Assembly (NCBI RefSeq): GCF_902806685.2
Contig: NC_048545.1
Location: 645,001-709,000, forward strand
Origin: Maniola hyperantus
Taxonomy: Eukaryota > Arthropoda > Insecta > Lepidoptera > Nymphalidae
Direction: 5' to 3'
DNA: 64,000 nt
Shown here: positions 10,601 to 19,839 of the stretch, piece after piece
How positions within the stretch are numbered: position 1 is the first letter of the stretch
Layout of the letters: each line of letters opens with the position of its first letter
Notes under the pieces: model-generated
Databases searched by the model: none
Told to the model about the DNA's origin: nothing
The model's input: only the letters and a program-made list of their open reading frames with translations
Position numbers and translations under genes: made by a program

Positions 10601-11327
10601 AGTGCGCGCAAAACAAGTAGTCCAATCTGAAGTTCCAACATAGCGGTTAAAGAGGTCATAAACTATACCCTATCCACGAAATGAAGGTAGTATGACATTC
10701 TTTCTGTTATGCTTGTACATACATAAACAGATCTTAGTCGGACGTTTGCCCTATCGGCGGTTTGAAGTTAAGTTCAAGTGGCAACACGCCAGCTTATTTT
10801 GAATGCACTACTTAGTATAGCGCGCTCTCTCTGTAACGTATTCCATACAAATGAGAGGCAAAATTCTCAGTGAGCGCTAACCATCACAAACATGTCTTCA
10901 AACAACATTCGAAATTCATTTCGAAAAAAAATCGAATACTTATAAATATGTATATTTTTCTTTTGTATTCAAGTGGTGTTAAAATGTATGTACAGTTCTA
11001 TTAAATTTCTTGAAAATTACTAGGAAAATAAATCAAAGAAAAACATTCGAAATTCAGTTATAAAACATAATTTCGTTTGTGATTGGTTGGTGTCTCAAAA
11101 TGGTTAGCGCCCACTGAGATTTTTGCCTCTATCATTTGTATGAGATTTGTAACAGAGAGAGCGCTATACAACTGTATAGTGCATTCAAAATAAGCTGGCG
11201 TGTTTCTACTTTAACTTAACTTCATTCCGCGGATAGGGCAAAAGTCCGGCTAAGATCTTTTTATGTATTGTGTACAATTCTCAGTCATACGCCTCGTGTT
11301 CAGATTGGACAATTTATTGCGCGTACT
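10601..11327. mobile_element. Foldback/MITE with long inverted arms, 'AGTGCGC' family
   Basis: Left end AGTGCGCGCAAAACAAGTAG mirrors the right end (complement of 'cagattggac...gcgcgtact'). Inner arms also pair: 'gaatgcacta...gcgcgctctctctgtaac' with 'gtaacagagagagcgctata...gtgcattc', and 'gagcgctaaccat' with 'atggttagcgccc'. The arms span roughly 290 bp around a central AT-rich loop. A smaller relative is at 16012-16223. Confidence 0.75.
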
Positions 11328-11588
11328 ACCCATCAGGCAAAAAAAAAGAGATTTGTCTTAGAAATGAAGTTTATTTGTATAAAAGTATTGCATAGTTCAG
11401 CGTGCCCCAGACTCTAACCGAAAACATTCGAGAAGAAACGTGAGTGTGGATGGTATTCACGATTCGCTGGTAAGTGGTAGCTATGTCCAAGATAATCAGC
11501 GACATGTTTCACTAGATGCGGCGCTTCATAGAAACAACCTGTTCCAATGACCATTGGCGTCCACGCTCCTGTCAATCGGAATCCGCTT

Positions 11589-12203
11589 TTTAGGGTTCCG
11601 TACCTCAAAAGGAAAAACGGAACCCTTATAGGATCACTTTGTTGTCTGTCTGTCTGTCGGCTTCCAAGAAACCTACAGGGTACTTCCCGTTAACTTAGAG
11701 GTAGTGTTAGACGGCATAAAAACTAGGTGATTGTATTATCTGTGGCGTGCTTTGCGGAGTAGCGCATCTATGCGAAACCTCACTCTGAAATGGCGCGTAG
11801 AAAAAGAAGTTTGGTCTTGTGCTCTTATAACTAAGAATTAATATGTGAACAGTGAATAAAAGCCTTCTAAAGTAAATACCAAAGTGGTTTTTATTTTAAT
11901 AGTAGGTAGGTCTTATAGCTGACATTAGGGGGAAAATGTCAAAACCGTGAATTTGTGGTTACATCACACAAAAAATAATTGTGGTCATGTAGGTACTAAC
12001 AATTTGTAATTTCAATTTTCGAAGTAAGATAACTATATCAAGTGGGGTATCATATAAAAGGTCTTCACCTGTGTATTCTAAAACAGATTTTTATTTATTT
12101 TTATGCATGATAGTTTTTGAATTATCGTGCAAAATGTCTAAAAAATACGACTGTAGTACGCAAGCCTCGTTGCGCGAGCCTGACTCGCACTTGGCCGGTT
12201 TTT
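11589..12203 (+). repeat. Interspersed repeat R with unrelated central segment
   Basis: Starts TAGGGTTCCGTACCTCAAAA, contains a TCTG microsatellite, and ends 'gactcgcacttggccggttt', as at 35477-35917. Positions about 11710-11880 do not match the other copies and may be a separate insertion. Confidence 0.7.
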
Positions 12204-12239
12204 TATTTTTTACTTACAAGTTGCCGGTTTTTTATTCTT

Positions 12240-12500
12240 TACTTTACCTTGACTGCGATGTGATCTGATGATAAGTGATGATGCAGTTTAACATGGAAGA
12301 GGTTTCATTAAACCCATAACCTGATCGATTTCTATACAGCATCGTACCCGAACACTAAATTGCTTGGCGGCACGGTCGCCGGTAGGGTGGTAACTAGCTA
12401 CGACCGAAGTCTCCTACCAGACCAGACCAGACCAGAAATTTAGAAATTATAAACCTCTGCCAGGAATCGAACCAGGGAGGTCGTCGATAAGCAGACTATA
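12240..12500 (-). repeat. tRNA-derived SINE S3
   Basis: Contains 'gtttcattaaacccataacc', a short GACCA tandem (12415-12435), and a B-box complement 'ggaatcgaaccagggaggtc' near the right end. Related sequences are at 28060-28390, 37185-37410, 39040-39185 and 41880-41970. Confidence 0.6.
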
Positions 12501-12540
12501 TAGGTAAGTTGTAGTTACCTACTCAATTTGATTGAATCCA

Positions 12541-12748
12541 TACTAATATTATAAATGCGAAAGTGTGTCTGTCTGTCTGCTAGCTTTTCACGGCTCAACC
12601 GTTCAACCGATTTTGACGAAATTTGGTACAGAGATAGCTTGCATCCCGGGGAAGGACATAGGCTACTTTTTGTTGAAAATTGAAGAGTTCCAACAGGATT
12701 TTTAAAAACCTAAATCCACGCGTACGAAGTCGCGGGCATCAGCTAGTA
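12541..12748 (-). repeat. Interspersed repeat G2
   Basis: Reverse copy: 'ttataaatgcgaaagtgtgt' through 'ggctactttttgttgaaaat' to 'cgcgggcatcagctagt'. Confidence 0.7.
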
Positions 12749-13562
12749 CTTAATAAAATTTTGCGTTATGAAAAAATAACAGAGGATCACGATTGTGAGG
12801 AGTACGGACACCGATGTTCTTTGGAACATGTAGTTACTATGAAGAGCCGCATCTAGTGGAATATTTATATCGCGGGACAATGGATTCGTGCCTCGCGGCC
12901 GAAAAACTAAAGCGCCTTGCAGACAAGCCGGCGGGGCAGTAGCGACAGCAGTAACAATGTGACAGTTCATTTGCTGTGTCGTCAATGACGTCTAGCCCCC
13001 AAGGGGGGAGAGTGAGCATAAGGGACAAGGAAGAGACAAAAATAATTTGTAGGGAGTCAAGAAGGCGACCCGGAAATGCCAAGAGTAAGTACCGAACGGG
13101 CGCCCTCCCGCGATTCGGCCCACATAACCGAGAGGATGGTGGGGCCATGGGAGGTGGAGGGTTGAGTTCATTTGCTGTCTCTCTTTTTCTTCTTCTTATT
13201 TTGCTTTGTGGCTATTGCTCTCTCTCTAGGCGCTGTTTTGACAGCAATGATTGCTAGATTTACGCCTGTCGCGAGATACGTAATCACCCCGCAGGTTTCG
13301 GCATCATGTCTCACAGAGATTTCTCAGATGTTCTTGTCGTGAATCTAAAGCCAGCTTTATATTATCTGAATAAGTTATACGTTACAGGTATATGTAGTAG
13401 GTAAATTATACAAAAACCAATAACAAAATAATATAAGTACAGACTATTAATACAAAATTGATAATTGGGTATTAACTATAACGGCCGAAATTAATCAATC
13501 TATCTGTAATCTGTCGATAAGTAACAGATAACAACATTTACTAAGTAACTTATAAACAGATT
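12749..13562. other. Gene-free stretch
   Basis: Short open frames on both strands (about 12837-13257) overlap in several frames and lack family resemblance or splice support. No clear repeat structure was recognised. Confidence 0.4.
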
Positions 13563-13776
13563 ACATATCACTACCCTATTATAAATGTGAAAGCGTGTTT
13601 GTTTGTTGGTTTGTCCTTCAATCATATCGCAACGGATCGACGTGACATTTTGCATGGGTATAGTTTAAGACCTGGTGAGGGGCATAGGCTACTTTTTGCC
13701 CCGGAAAATCAAAGAGTTCCCACGGGATTTTTAAAAACCTAAATCCACGCGTACGAAGTCGCGCGCATCAGCCAGT
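13563..13776 (-). repeat. Interspersed repeat G2
   Basis: Reverse copy with 'ggcataggctactttttgcc', 'gttcccacgggatttttaaa' and 'cgtacgaagtcgcgcgcatc'. Confidence 0.7.
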
Positions 13777-13908
13777 AGATTATAATTTCGGCCATTAAAA
13801 CTGCCAAATGCAATCTCTCTATACATACAAATAAAATCTACATGCTATACAGTGCACCTTTGAAGCTCTTTGTCCAAAATATACAAATCAAACTACAACT
13901 ACCAACTT

Positions 13909-14070
13909 AAATAATATCTGTCCCGGCTGTCCTCACGTGTTTAGTCGACGTTAGCCCGACTAGTTTCGAACCCATACGGGGTCCTTTTTAAGGGAGTCTG
14001 TTCGCGCACGTGCCGCGGTTTTGACTAACGTCGACTAAACACGTGAGTAAAGCCGGGACAGATATTATTT
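13909..14070. mobile_element. Palindromic element with 20-bp perfect terminal inverted repeats
   Basis: AAATAATATCTGTCCCGGCT at the left is exactly complementary to the right end at 14051-14070. Inner arms with 'cacgtgtttagtcgacgtta' also pair. Related single-arm sequences are at about 48830-48980 and 55455-55600. Confidence 0.75.
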
Positions 14071-14299
14071 AGAATGGAAATCACTCAGGGTAGTTTAAAC
14101 GCTAAAACTACCAACTTCTTCGAAAACCTCGTTCATATAACAAACAGTACTACCACTTTTAGAAGTTACCCATGTACCTGCGCAGAAATCGTATTTTTGA
14201 ATGGCGCGAAAATATTATCTCGGCCAATCTTAGCCCGTCCGCTATTGGTTGCTGCTTACGCGCCATGTTTTGTATGTATGTCTGTATTTCATTGGTGTA

Positions 14300-14651
14300 C
14301 AGTACGCGGCAGAAAGTAATGTACATCGACATTTAGAATAGATTAGATTAGATTATTCTTAATTGCAAAATTGTATGTACAATAGAGTCTTAGAATTATA
14401 AAAGTCCAATTACAATCAGCTATGCAATGGCGCGCTATTTTACGATAGTACCGACATTTTTTCAAAGTGTTACACATTTATTTACAATTTACATGGAAAA
14501 AAAAATACTTTAAAAAAGGAGATAGCAGAGCGTTCTCCCTGTCATTGAGACCGACAAAACGTCATATAGGTTTGAGTGACAGAGACAACGCCCTACAAAG
14601 CCGAAATGACATTCTAAAGGCCGATGTACATTACTTTCAGCCACGTACTAT
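14300..14651. mobile_element. Palindromic MITE ('GTACGCGG' family) interrupted
   Basis: Ends CAGTACGCGGCAGAAAGTAA and 'attactttcagccacgtact' match 6829-7021. About 170 bp of unrelated sequence, starting at a 'gattagattagatta' run, separates the left arm from the rest. Confidence 0.65.
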
Positions 14652-15640
14652 ACATTCGGATTTAGTCGGCGGGTTGGGGCTTATCTGCGCAAACGAATTT
14701 TGGCGATACGACTTATTAAAGTGGTACAGTTCTTGCAATTCACGAAGGCGAGTGAACTTTACTTGTGGTTACGTCGTATACACGGACATTAGTGTGCGTG
14801 CATGTCGGACCATCAGTAGCGAGCAAGCGCTCGCAAACGCACACATTTACTTTACCTTACGTATACCGATACGACTTAAACACAAGCATGAGCCACTCGC
14901 CTCCGTGAAATGCAAGAACTATAGTACTGTAAGTTACAGTTACCATTAAAACAATCCCTTTCCGACGGAACCAATCTTTGGCATGACATTTCAATGGAGC
15001 ATCGTTTCGAAAAGTTGATTTGAGTAAACATATCGACCAACGCGACAGGTGGCGTGGACGTACAGACTACAGTCCCCGGCAGGAAAGTTAACGCATAGAG
15101 CTTTAGAAAAAGACAAGCGGCAGCTTAGGTTTTGTATAGCGTTGTCTCTATCATTGAGACTAAGACGCGAAGCCGAAGCTGTAGAGGGTTTGACGTTCGA
15201 ACATATATTGTACGCTGACTATAAATTGTTGCCAGTCGGAATCGGATCGCTTAAGCGTTCAATAGACGCAACAGAATAAAGTATTAGCGAGTATTATTTT
15301 GTCACCACCCCTGAAATGTCTTAAAAAGCTTCCGGTATCTCTTTCTAAAGTTCGATATATAATTTTTCTGCCGGGTATTGCAGGAAATTCACGGTATGCT
15401 TATAATGGCCTGCGTAGACGAGGGACTGTTGTCCGCGGAGGACAAAAATGGATGACTGAGAACCGTATCGCACAGGACTAGGGCGAACCTATAAACGGTG
15501 AGAGACTTGTTCTCCGTCAACAGTCCCACATCCGTGCAGTCGTAATTCTTTGTAAAATATTTATCATTCATCTATGAATTGAAATAGTGACGTTCACTTA
15601 TGTTGTCACATTATCATTTTGCGCCAATCGCAATCGTGTA
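14652..15640. other. Repeat-derived, gene-free stretch
   Basis: The segment 'ctgcgcaaacgaattttggc' near 14680 recurs at about 63800 and 61860 ('gcaaatgaattttgccaatg'), so it is repetitive. The remaining open frames (for example within 14467-14949) cover MITE sequence and are not genes. Confidence 0.5.
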
Positions 15641-15828
15641 CAGTACCCGCCCCGGCAGCAAATATTGGATATACATATCGAACTTTAGAAAGAGATAGTT
15701 TTTGTCTCTGTCGTTGAGAGTTTGAGACCAACAAAATGGTCACATGGTATGAGTGCCATCGTCGGACGACGCTCTACAAAGCCGAAATCTCTTTCTTTCA
15801 ATGTGCAATATTTTCTGCCGGGTACTGT
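15641..15828. mobile_element. Palindromic MITE ('GTACGCGG' family), diverged
   Basis: Left end CAGTACCCGCCCCGGCAGCA and right end 'atattttctgccgggtactg' are inverted. The interior holds 'gtctctgtcgttgag...ctctacaaagccgaaa'. Confidence 0.65.
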
Positions 15829-16011
15829 AGGTGATAGGCTAAATGTTGTATTCTTGCTGCAACTGGTGCCCATCAGCCAATCAGAGGTGATTGCGATCGT
15901 CACATTGCATGTAGCTGTCAAACTTTGGCGCCGGGTCTCATTTCAAGCGTTTGTTTGGCTTTTCACAATACAGCCATACATGTTTGACATCTATAAAACG
16001 AGTGATCAAAC

Positions 16012-16223
16012 AGTGCGCACAAAACATGTAGTCCAATCCGAACACGAGGCGTGTGAGTCACACACATCGTGTTCGGATTGACTCACACGGTGTGCACATT
16101 GTACGAAAACAAACAGGTCTAGCTGGGATTGAGTATTTAATTCTTATTCCTTAGTCTATGACCTGTGATTGTGCAAACCACCATGTTGCAACTTCAGATT
16201 GGACAACTTGTTTTGCGCGCACT
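16012..16223. mobile_element. 'AGTGCGC' family TIR element
   Basis: AGTGCGCACAAAACATGTAG at the left and 'ggacaacttgttttgcgcgc' plus ACT at the right match the ends of 10601-11327. A near-perfect hairpin follows the left end (16037-16087: 'ccgaacacgaggcgtgtgag' against 'cgtgttcggattgactcaca'). Confidence 0.65.
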
Positions 16224-16478
16224 ATAAGTTATTTCAAGTAATTCAAACAAAAGTTTAAAAAAATGTTTTCTATTGGCTCTAATATTTTTAGAAAGTAGCG
16301 CTAGAATCGTTGAGATCAATGTGAGATAGAGATCACGATCAGTCTATATACACACTAACATATAGTCGGCGTTATTCACGAATTGCGTGCGTTTTAGTAT
16401 CCGCCATATTGAATTTATGATGACGTCACATATGCTTTTTCAGTTTCAATCAAAGAGGTTTAAGTATTTTAAGTAAAT

Positions 16479-16737
16479 GGTTTCGAAGCAAGTGCCATTC
16501 GCAACTCGAGGGAGAGTTACGAATGGGACGAGATACGAAAGGGACGAGCAGCGAATGGGACGAGTTACGAAAGGGACGAACAGCGAATGGGACGAGTTAC
16601 GAAAGGGACGAGCAGCGAATGGGACGAGTTACGAAAGGGACAAGCAGCGAATGGGACGAGTTACGAAAGGGACGAACAGCGAATGGGACGAGCTGCGAAT
16701 AGGACGAGATGCGAATGGGACGATTTGCTTCGAAACC
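16479..16737. mobile_element. Non-autonomous DNA transposon filled with a 16/32-bp minisatellite
   Basis: A perfect 13-bp terminal inverted repeat (GGTTTCGAAGCAA ... TTGCTTCGAAACC) is flanked by a perfect 5-bp direct repeat TAAAT (16474-16478 and 16738-16742), the expected target-site duplication. From about 16507 to 16735 the interior is a tandem array. Two alternating 16-bp half units, 'gaatgggacgagttac' and 'gaaagggacgagcagc', form a 32-bp period (copies start at 16553, 16585, 16617 and so on). Open frames through it (16477-16740 and 16587-16778) exist only because the repeat lacks stops. Confidence 0.8.
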
Positions 16738-17047
16738 TAAATTCATTTACGAATTTCCAGGTAAAAACTAGAAGGTAAAAAAAATCACAATTCAGAAGCG
16801 ACTATAAATGCTGATGAGTCTTCCGCTAAAAACGGCAAAGATATTTTCAACGCTAAATTATTTATTTGATGAAGTAGACCACTATTTAATTTATCACAAT
16901 TTTTGGCAGACCAAAGCTTGATAATGCCCAAAATTATTTATATTTCCGTACTGAAAACAAATTAACTTAATTCAATTAGATATTTTATAGATAATTCAGA
17001 AACAGTCTTTCAAACATTGCCAATATTCATAATACACATAATTATTA

Positions 17048-17339
17048 TAGTTGGGCCATTATGAACGTGCGAACGGGATCATAAATCATTTCTGTTATAC
17101 CTCTCGCTCGCACTTACAGGTCTTATGGAACTCTCTTGTGTTTTGTGTAACTGTAAAAAAAGGATTTGTCGGTAGTCGATAACAGGTTATAAAGAGCGAG
17201 GGAAACAATACAAAATTAGCTACCAGCTACCTGCGTCGAACGGCATCCCTTTATCGATAACGACATCTGCGGTATTCTCACAACCCTATGATCGTAATGA
17301 TTTATGACTCTGTTCGCACGTTCATACTGGCCCAACTAT
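17048..17339. mobile_element. MITE with about 45-bp TIRs and TA target site
   Basis: TAGTTGGGCCATTATGAACG at the left pairs with the right-end complement. Pairing continues through 'gtgcgaac' and 'tcataaatcatt'. The element is bounded by TA on both sides, as in Tc1/mariner-type MITEs. Class assignment is inferred from the TA. Confidence 0.7.
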
Positions 17340-17399
17340 AGTTATCTTGCTATACTTATGGTAACATCCATGTGATAACTTGACAGGAACATTTTATTG

Positions 17400-17850
17400 A
17401 TGTAACCCCAACATTTGGGGGTATCGGTACTAATGATTTTCGTCTTCCCTAAACAGATGCGTATTTATTTACTCACTCACTAGAGATGTGCGCCGGGGAG
17501 CGGGAGGGAGTGGCTATGTGCTTTCCTTACGCACCGATATATCCGGTTCGAAGGACCAATACCAACCCTGCCCCCGGTCTGTTATTTCGGTCACAATTTC
17601 GCAACTGTTTAAAAGAAACAAAAAGCTCTCAGTTAAGTCTAATAATAAAACCTTTACAAGATTTCTAGCAATAAATTCCATTGCAATAATTATAATAATT
17701 GTTGTTTTACAAGGTATTACAGGACCAGCCTAATACTATCAAACATATTTTGAGAAGAAAAAAATATATTTTACTCAGGTAAGTTTAATAGAAAAAGTTT
17801 TTCGATCCGCAGCCCATTGGCCGGATGAAAAAGCGGTGTGACTTCACTCT
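17400..17850. other. Gene-free stretch
   Basis: Two short overlapping frames at 17486-17733 have no recognisable similarity and no splice context. No clear repeat was seen. Confidence 0.4.
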
Positions 17851-18003
17851 TACGGCGGTTACGCACTCATCCGATCCGAGTCCGTGAAAATACGTTCCTT
17901 TTTGTTGTGTATGGGAGCTTATGACATAAGTAGATAATCGTTGGTATTCTCACAGATGACGGATAGAACTCAGATGACGGAAGTGCAGTGCATAATCACC
18001 GTT
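17851..18003. mobile_element. MITE, family 'CGGTTACGCACT'
   Basis: Left end 'acggcggttacgcactcatc' and right end 'agtgcagtgcataatcaccg' are inverted, with 'gatccgagtccgtgaaaata' inside. A second copy with a clear target site is at 28197-28350, and a fragment lies near 49550-49655. Confidence 0.7.
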
Positions 18004-18219
18004 ACGCCCTTATTATTTGTAAAAAACTGTAAGGTCTTTTTTAACGAATAACAACGTTGCTAAGTAACTTATCGACAGATTACAGATAGTTCGATTATTA
18101 ATATCAACTGTATAAGAAGCCATCTCGCTCTGCCACCCGCTGCCAATGTGCAAAGAATATCTTAAAATTTATAAATGCATGTGTATAAAATACATTATGT
18201 ATTTTATATAAATTAGTCG

Positions 18220-18266
18220 AGATGGCAATCGGGGTATGAGGCGGGGGAACGCCCCGATTGCCATCT
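18220..18266. repeat. 15-bp perfect hairpin
   Basis: AGATGGCAATCGGGG (18220-18234) and its exact complement at 18252-18266, with a 17-base loop. It is probably a MITE remnant. Confidence 0.6.
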
Positions 18267-18518
18267 CTACCTGTCGCGTACTATACTTCTTTATTACAAT
18301 TGATTTTCATTTGATCCATTTGATTTTGAAAATAATAAAGCTTAATTAATTTTATGAATAAATACTTTCGACCTTGTAGGTACATAATTAAATACATAAC
18401 ATAACAGTGATGTTTTAGTCGTTTTACAAAAGTGAGGCAATTAATGTATCCAATTGTCTACTTTCCAGTAGAAATAAAATTATTAAAGAAATTTGGCAGG
18501 TAGGTAGGTCTTATAGCT

Positions 18519-18662
18519 CTTAATTAAAAAGAGCAACCGCCGAGTTTCTTGCTGGTTCTTCTCGGTAGGAACGGCATTCCAAACCAGTGATAAATTAAAA
18601 CTACCCGACTATTATAAAAAGTCTACTTGATGAATAAAACATATTCTATTCTATTCTATTTT
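18519..18662 (+). repeat. LINE-type 3' tail
   Basis: 'gagcaaccgccgagtttctt' to a tail 'aaaacatattctattctatt'. Similar TTCTA-repeat tails end the sequences at 40303-40500 and 41808-41846, as expected for 3' ends of retroposons. The class is inferred. Confidence 0.5.
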
Positions 18663-18678
18663 AGCACACGTAAGGGGA

Positions 18679-18913
18679 AAAATCCGAAAACTGTGAATTT
18701 GTGGTTACATCACACAAAAAAAATTAAAATGTGTTCATGAACAATTAGTATTTTCAGCTTTCAAAGTATATGAAAGGGCTTTACCTGTACATTCTAAAAC
18801 AGATTTTTATTTATTTTAATGTAATGTTTTTGATTTATCGTGCACAATGTTGCAAAAAATACCCGAGTACGGAACGAGCGGTGCGCGAGTCTGACTCGCA
18901 CTTGGCCAGTTTT
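18679..18913 (+). repeat. Interspersed repeat R, 3' part
   Basis: 'gaatttgtggttacatcaca' through 'gggctttacctgtacattct' to 'ctgactcgcacttggccagt'. Truncated relative to 35477-35917. Confidence 0.65.
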
Positions 18914-19124
18914 TTCCTTTTGAGGTACAGAACCCTAAAAATACCTTATAGCGAAGGCACGGTTGCAGCACGTGGGCCAGCTCGCAAGGTATTTCATCGC
19001 AGTGATTCACTCTTGGATTAGCTCTTGGAATCCGAATATTTTAGTAGTTAATTCAAACAAATATTTTTTGGTAACTATTTATTGCAATGCTAATATTTTT
19101 TTTATTAATCATGGATTAATAATA

Positions 19125-19375
19125 TAAAGGAAAATGTGACTGACTGACTAACTGACTGATCTATCAATGCACAGCTCAAACTACTGGATGGATCGGGCTG
19201 AAATTTGGCATGCAGATAGCTCATAGATTAATTATTGGTTTCGCTATAGCTATTATAACATAGGCATCTGCTAAGAAAGGATTTTTGAAAATTCAACCCC
19301 TAAGGGTGTGAAATAGAGGTTTGAAATTTGTGTAGTCCACGCGGACGAAGTCGCAAGCATAAGCAAGTGGATAAT
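19125..19375 (-). repeat. Interspersed repeat G1
   Basis: 'gtgactgactgactaactga', 'gatcgggctgaaatttggca' and 'cgcggacgaagtcgcaagca'. The G1 type has a different body from G2 but shares the 'gacgaagtcg' arm. Other copies are at 28449-28660, 34505-34740, 41203-41413, 44533-44757 and 62130-62290. Confidence 0.65.
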
Positions 19376-19839
19376 AATAGTTAACTGGTTCGCTTTTGAA
19401 AGACAACTTAAACATCACAATGTATAGCAAAAGCTAAAATTCTTTTCATTAGAAATCATTTAAAAAATAAATTAAATAATAAAAAAGGAGCCAGCCTGCA
19501 TTGTCACTATCGTAAATAAACAATAGTTTACATTATCTATAGACTATACAAAAGATTATAGACAAATACCTTAAGAAATAAGTGCATATATAAAACATTA
19601 CCAATGTACCAGTCCGGATCGCTTTGCTATCCATATCAGCCTTTTCTTTACATACCTGAAAAAAGGGATGTTTTTTGAGGATAATATGTATTTTTAAGAT
19701 CACATCATCATCATCATCATGATCTGGACCCCAACACTGTTGATTGATTCTTCAAGCTACATACCTCAACTATTAGGTACCACTTCTGCTTCTGCGACTC
19801 GTCAAGCTATATTAGAATTGCAATCAATTAAAATACTCA

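Noticed and set aside
14467..14949. 160-aa frame
   Set aside because: Most of it is MITE arm and interspersed repeat. The same peptide fragments (SLSLRPTK, SDRDNALQSR) appear at 6903-7322, which is another MITE copy.
16507..16735. Possible CRISPR-like array because of regular repeats
   Set aside because: There are no unique spacers, the units are directly adjacent, and the genome is eukaryotic.
16477..16778. Open frames encoding a repeated GTNSEWDELRKG-type protein
   Set aside because: They arise only because the 32-bp minisatellite has no stop in these frames; the TIRs and TSD explain the locus as a transposon.
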